25,481 bases of DNA from an uncultured Coriobacteriales bacterium (lineage in GTDB: Bacteria > Actinomycetota > Coriobacteriia > Coriobacteriales > UMGS124): the NCBI GenBank assembly GCA_934662525.1, contig CAKUKJ010000002.1:1-25481 (forward strand). Reading direction: 5' to 3'. Position numbers and translations under genes: made by a program. Under the pieces are notes generated by a model. It saw only the letters and a program-made list of their open reading frames with translations, was not told the DNA's origin and ran no database searches. This document shows positions 23,149 to 25,481 of the stretch, piece after piece. Position 1 is the stretch's first letter. Every line of letters starts with the position of its first letter.

Positions 23149-24063
23149 ATGGCAGACGACGATATGGTGCGGGCGGAAGAAGAGGCCCTGGAAGTCGTGG
23201 ACGGCTCGGGGTCTGACCGGCCTGGCGAGGCGCAGCCCGAGGGCGCAGGCCTTGAATCGGCGGGGGGCCAGCCTGTGCCCGGCGGCGCCTCCGAGGATGA
23301 AGGCGACCCCGAGGAGGAAGGCGACCAGGCCGACGAGGCCGAGGACGACCCCGACGAGCCGCGCGGCGCCACGGGACGCCCCGAGGACATCGTGTACACA
23401 GACGCGGAGCAGGGCGTGGAGGAGCTGTTCGCGCGCATGCACCCGCGCCGCCGCATCCTCAAGAAGATCATTTCCTTCTGCAGGCAGACGCGCACCGACT
23501 CGGAGCTGATGGAAGCCGTGCGCGGCTTCATGGCAAACGACTACACGGTCTATCCGCCCGAGACCCTGTGTCACATCATGAGCCGCTACGCCGTGCTGCG
23601 CTATGAACCTCCTTACGACGAGGAGTACGAGCAGACAGAGGACGCGCTCATGGAGAACGCCTCGCAAGTGGAGGTCGACGACGTGTCCATTGTGTGCGCT
23701 TCGGCTCTGCCCTGCGACGGGGAGCGCGGCCAGGGCACATGGACCGCAGCCCCCGAGGCGCTTGCCTACGTCGAGCGCGTGAGCAACCTCGACGCCTTCT
23801 TCGGGCTGATGGACAAAGACGCGGCGATTGCGGACGCCTATGCGGAGCTGCTGCGCTACTGCTCCAGGCGCAAGCGCTCAAAGATGGACATCGACGAGAA
23901 GATCGACCCCCTGCCCGTCTTGAAGAGCCCCCGTGTCTTCGCGGGACATTTGGTGAGCGGCCTGGAGCAGTGCGAGTGCATCGAGTGGCAGGGCGGCTGG
24001 GTCACCACCGACCTGGGCAAGCAGGCGCTCGACTGGCTTGAGCAGCGGAAGGACGAGCAATGA
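23149..24063 (+). CDS. Unrecognised acidic protein, possible paired winged-helix segments
   Basis: 304 residues, no signal peptide or membrane helix. The first ~80 residues are very rich in Asp, Glu, Gly and Pro and look disordered. From about residue 85, RRRILKKIISFC...DSELMEAVRGFM and YPPETLCHIMSRYAVLRYE resemble a helical winged-helix-like unit. The C-terminal VFAGHLVSGLEQCECIEW then GGWVTTDLGKQAL resembles the wing of a second one. I do not recognise a named family. Tight packing with the TorD gene (4-base gap) and with the LarE-like gene (4-base overlap) points to a maturation or regulatory role for the molybdoenzyme. The ATG at 23149 follows AAGGAGG (23133-23139). Confidence 0.75.
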   Translation: MADDDMVRAEEEALEVVDGSGSDRPGEAQPEGAGLESAGGQPVPGGASEDEGDPEEEGDQADEAEDDPDEPRGATGRPEDIVYTDAEQGVEELFARMHPRRRILKKIISFCRQTRTDSELMEAVRGFMANDYTVYPPETLCHIMSRYAVLRYEPPYDEEYEQTEDALMENASQVEVDDVSIVCASALPCDGERGQGTWTAAPEALAYVERVSNLDAFFGLMDKDAAIADAYAELLRYCSRRKRSKMDIDEKIDPLPVLKSPRVFAGHLVSGLEQCECIEWQGGWVTTDLGKQALDWLEQRKDEQ

Positions 24064-25481
24064 TGGCTGCTTTTGAGGCCGACGGCGCCACCGGCTGGCT
24101 CGCCGATCAAGCCGCCGCGCGGCCTGGTGGCGCGGAGCCTCAGGCCGCGCAGGGGCTTGACGAGGCCCTCGAGGCGAAGATCGAGGCGCTCAAGGAAATC
24201 CTCTCAGGCTGCGGCGCGGCGGTGGCCGGCTATTGCGGAGACGCCGCCTCGTCGCTGCTCGCGGCCTGCCTCGTCGAGGCGCTGCCCGAAGGCGCGGCCA
24301 GCGTCGTGTTCGCCGACGGGTTCCTCTTCTCAGACGAGTACCGAGGCGTGGTCCTTTCCAACGCCGCGCAGCTCGAGATTCCCCTGCAGGTGGTGGACCA
24401 CCCAGGGTTTTCGAAGCCCGCAGTGCTGCGCAACGAGGTGCTGCGGTGCTACCGCTGCCGCGTGGGGCTGTTCGACGCCATGTTGGACGAGGCTCCCGCA
24501 GAAGGCGCCGCCCTGCTGATGGGCTACACCGCCGACCGCATGGAGAATACCGTGAGAGGCCGCAAGGCCATGACGGAGTACGAGGTGGGCGCTCCTTTGG
24601 CGCAGGCGGGCATCACTGCGGCGGAGGCGAAAGCCTGGGCCGCCGCGCATGGGCTTGCGCCTTGCCCGCCGTTGGAATGCGTCGCGGTGCGCTTTGAGTT
24701 CAACAATCCAGTAAGCGAGGGTATGGCCTGCGCTTTTGCCGAGACTGACCAGGCCGTGCGCGCCACGTTGCAGATGCCTGCGGCCAAGGTGTTCGACGAG
24801 GGCCGCCTCACCAGCGTCGTGATGCCGTACGCGGCGCTGCGCTGCTCGAGCGAGTGGGACGTGCCGGTGCCCGATGTCGCGGCCCGGGGGTCGGAGGAAC
24901 CATCGACGGGTTTGGCGACCCAGACGAGTGACGGAGAGGCGGGCGATGGGGCGACATCCGATGCGGACGCGCAAGCAGCCGCGCGGGCCGATGTGCCGGC
25001 GGGGCTTGACATTGCCGGCTACGGCGACCTGGACCCAACAGAGCTTGAGCTGGAGGGTGTGCTCGTCGCAATCAACCGGGCGATTGAGTGCGGCACGCTC
25101 GACGAGCTTCTTGACGATCGCCGCAGGCATGAGGAGGAGCTTGAGCGCGCAATGGAAGAGCTTGCCGCGCGCAAGCAGGGGGTTTTGAACGCCGAGGGCG
25201 TCCAAGTCGGCCCGGAAGCCGGAAACGACGGGGACGATCGGGGCGCCTCGGAGGGACATGCTTCCGAACTGGCAGAAGTCGGTGAAGCCGGCACCGCCGA
25301 CGCCGATGGCCTGTCGCCGGCCGAGCACGAGCGCCCCGCCCTCATGCCCACCGTTGCCTTTCTCGAGCGAGTCCAGGAGCTTCTCGGCACCGTCTTCGAC
25401 CCCGGCCGCCGCATTGTTCTTGAGACCGCGTTCAGCCGCCGTGCCCGCCGCAGCGCCGCCGTGCAGGAGACCCCCATGGCC
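24060..25481 (+). CDS. LarE-like PP-loop protein with degenerate ATP loop, 3' end outside window
   Basis: The frame opens at ATG 24060 (overlapping the previous stop as ATGA), with GGAAGGA at 24047-24053, and stays open for 474 codons to the right edge. Residues ~40-240 match LarE (ATP-dependent sacrificial sulfur transferase): the loop AVAGYCGDAASSLL stands where LarE has an SGGxDS motif, followed by FADGFLFSDEY, CYRC (C130, C133), MGYTADRMEN and LECVAVRF (C207). The cysteine trio fits LarE types that carry an iron-sulfur cluster, but the loop has Cys, Asp and Ala in place of Ser, Gly and Asp, so ATP use is doubtful. LarE is normally ~270 residues. Here an Ala/Asp/Glu-rich linker and a further helical region follow. 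The operon context suggests a sulfur or cofactor step for the molybdoenzyme (inference). Confidence 0.75.
   Translation, partial: MMAAFEADGATGWLADQAAARPGGAEPQAAQGLDEALEAKIEALKEILSGCGAAVAGYCGDAASSLLAACLVEALPEGAASVVFADGFLFSDEYRGVVLSNAAQLEIPLQVVDHPGFSKPAVLRNEVLRCYRCRVGLFDAMLDEAPAEGAALLMGYTADRMENTVRGRKAMTEYEVGAPLAQAGITAAEAKAWAAAHGLAPCPPLECVAVRFEFNNPVSEGMACAFAETDQAVRATLQMPAAKVFDEGRLTSVVMPYAALRCSSEWDVPVPDVAARGSEEPSTGLATQTSDGEAGDGATSDADAQAAARADVPAGLDIAGYGDLDPTELELEGVLVAINRAIECGTLDELLDDRRRHEEELERAMEELAARKQGVLNAEGVQVGPEAGNDGDDRGASEGHASELAEVGEAGTADADGLSPAEHERPALMPTVAFLERVQELLGTVFDPGRRIVLETAFSRRARRSAAVQETPMA

Noticed and set aside
24073..24697. Two open frames (24073-24519 and 24233-24697) inside the LarE-like gene
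   Set aside because: Arg/Pro/Ser-rich out-of-frame products. The third frame is open to the window edge and carries the LarE motifs.
1..25481. Search by eye for CRISPR arrays, insertion sequences, att sites and tRNA genes
   Set aside because: No regularly spaced direct repeats, transposase motifs or cloverleaf sequences were found.

Overview
The window looks like the chromosome of a gut-type actinobacterium of class Coriobacteriia, most likely family Eggerthellaceae. This is inferred from several things together: high GC with strong G/C third-position bias, frequent GTG starts, a Tat-exported flavoprotein reductase and a Tat-exported molybdopterin oxidoreductase on either side of a LuxR regulator with a multi-pass membrane N-terminus, and no respiratory cytochromes nearby. 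The species cannot be determined from the sequence alone.

Left part (1-7270), envelope and housekeeping genes, all on the + strand: the end of a DUF815 AAA-type ATPase, a hemolysin III/TrhA (PAQR) membrane protein, a CNNM/CorC-type CBS transporter, a small protein matching the N-terminal domain of cyanophycin synthetase including its HxxEH motif, a YtxH protein, a PRC-barrel protein with a lysine/alanine-rich tail, and a membrane-anchored NodB polysaccharide deacetylase.

Manganese block (7340-9120): a promoter, a yybP-ykoY (Mn2+) riboswitch whose closing strand is also the 5' arm of an intrinsic terminator, then mntP and a TerC-family gene, closed by a 16-bp terminator. A three-armed palindromic element follows at 9193-9304.

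Lipid/envelope block (9310-14821): a zinc-dependent phospholipase C homologue on the - strand, then on + an Atg22/UMF1-type MFS transporter, a patatin-like phospholipase, a GT4 glycosyltransferase and a PlsY-like acyltransferase with altered motifs. The last two overlap.

Respiratory block (15025-25481): a Tat-exported FAD reductase (-), a divergent membrane LuxR regulator (+), a 610-bp intergenic region holding a decayed glycosyltransferase fragment, then an operon of molybdopterin catalytic subunit, four-cluster ferredoxin subunit, TorD-type chaperone, an unrecognised acidic protein, and a LarE-like PP-loop protein with a degenerate ATP loop and a long C-terminal extension that runs off the right edge. 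The chaperone, unknown protein and LarE-like protein are tightly packed, which suggests a maturation module for the molybdoenzyme (inference). No rRNA, tRNA, CRISPR array, transposase or phage gene was seen.
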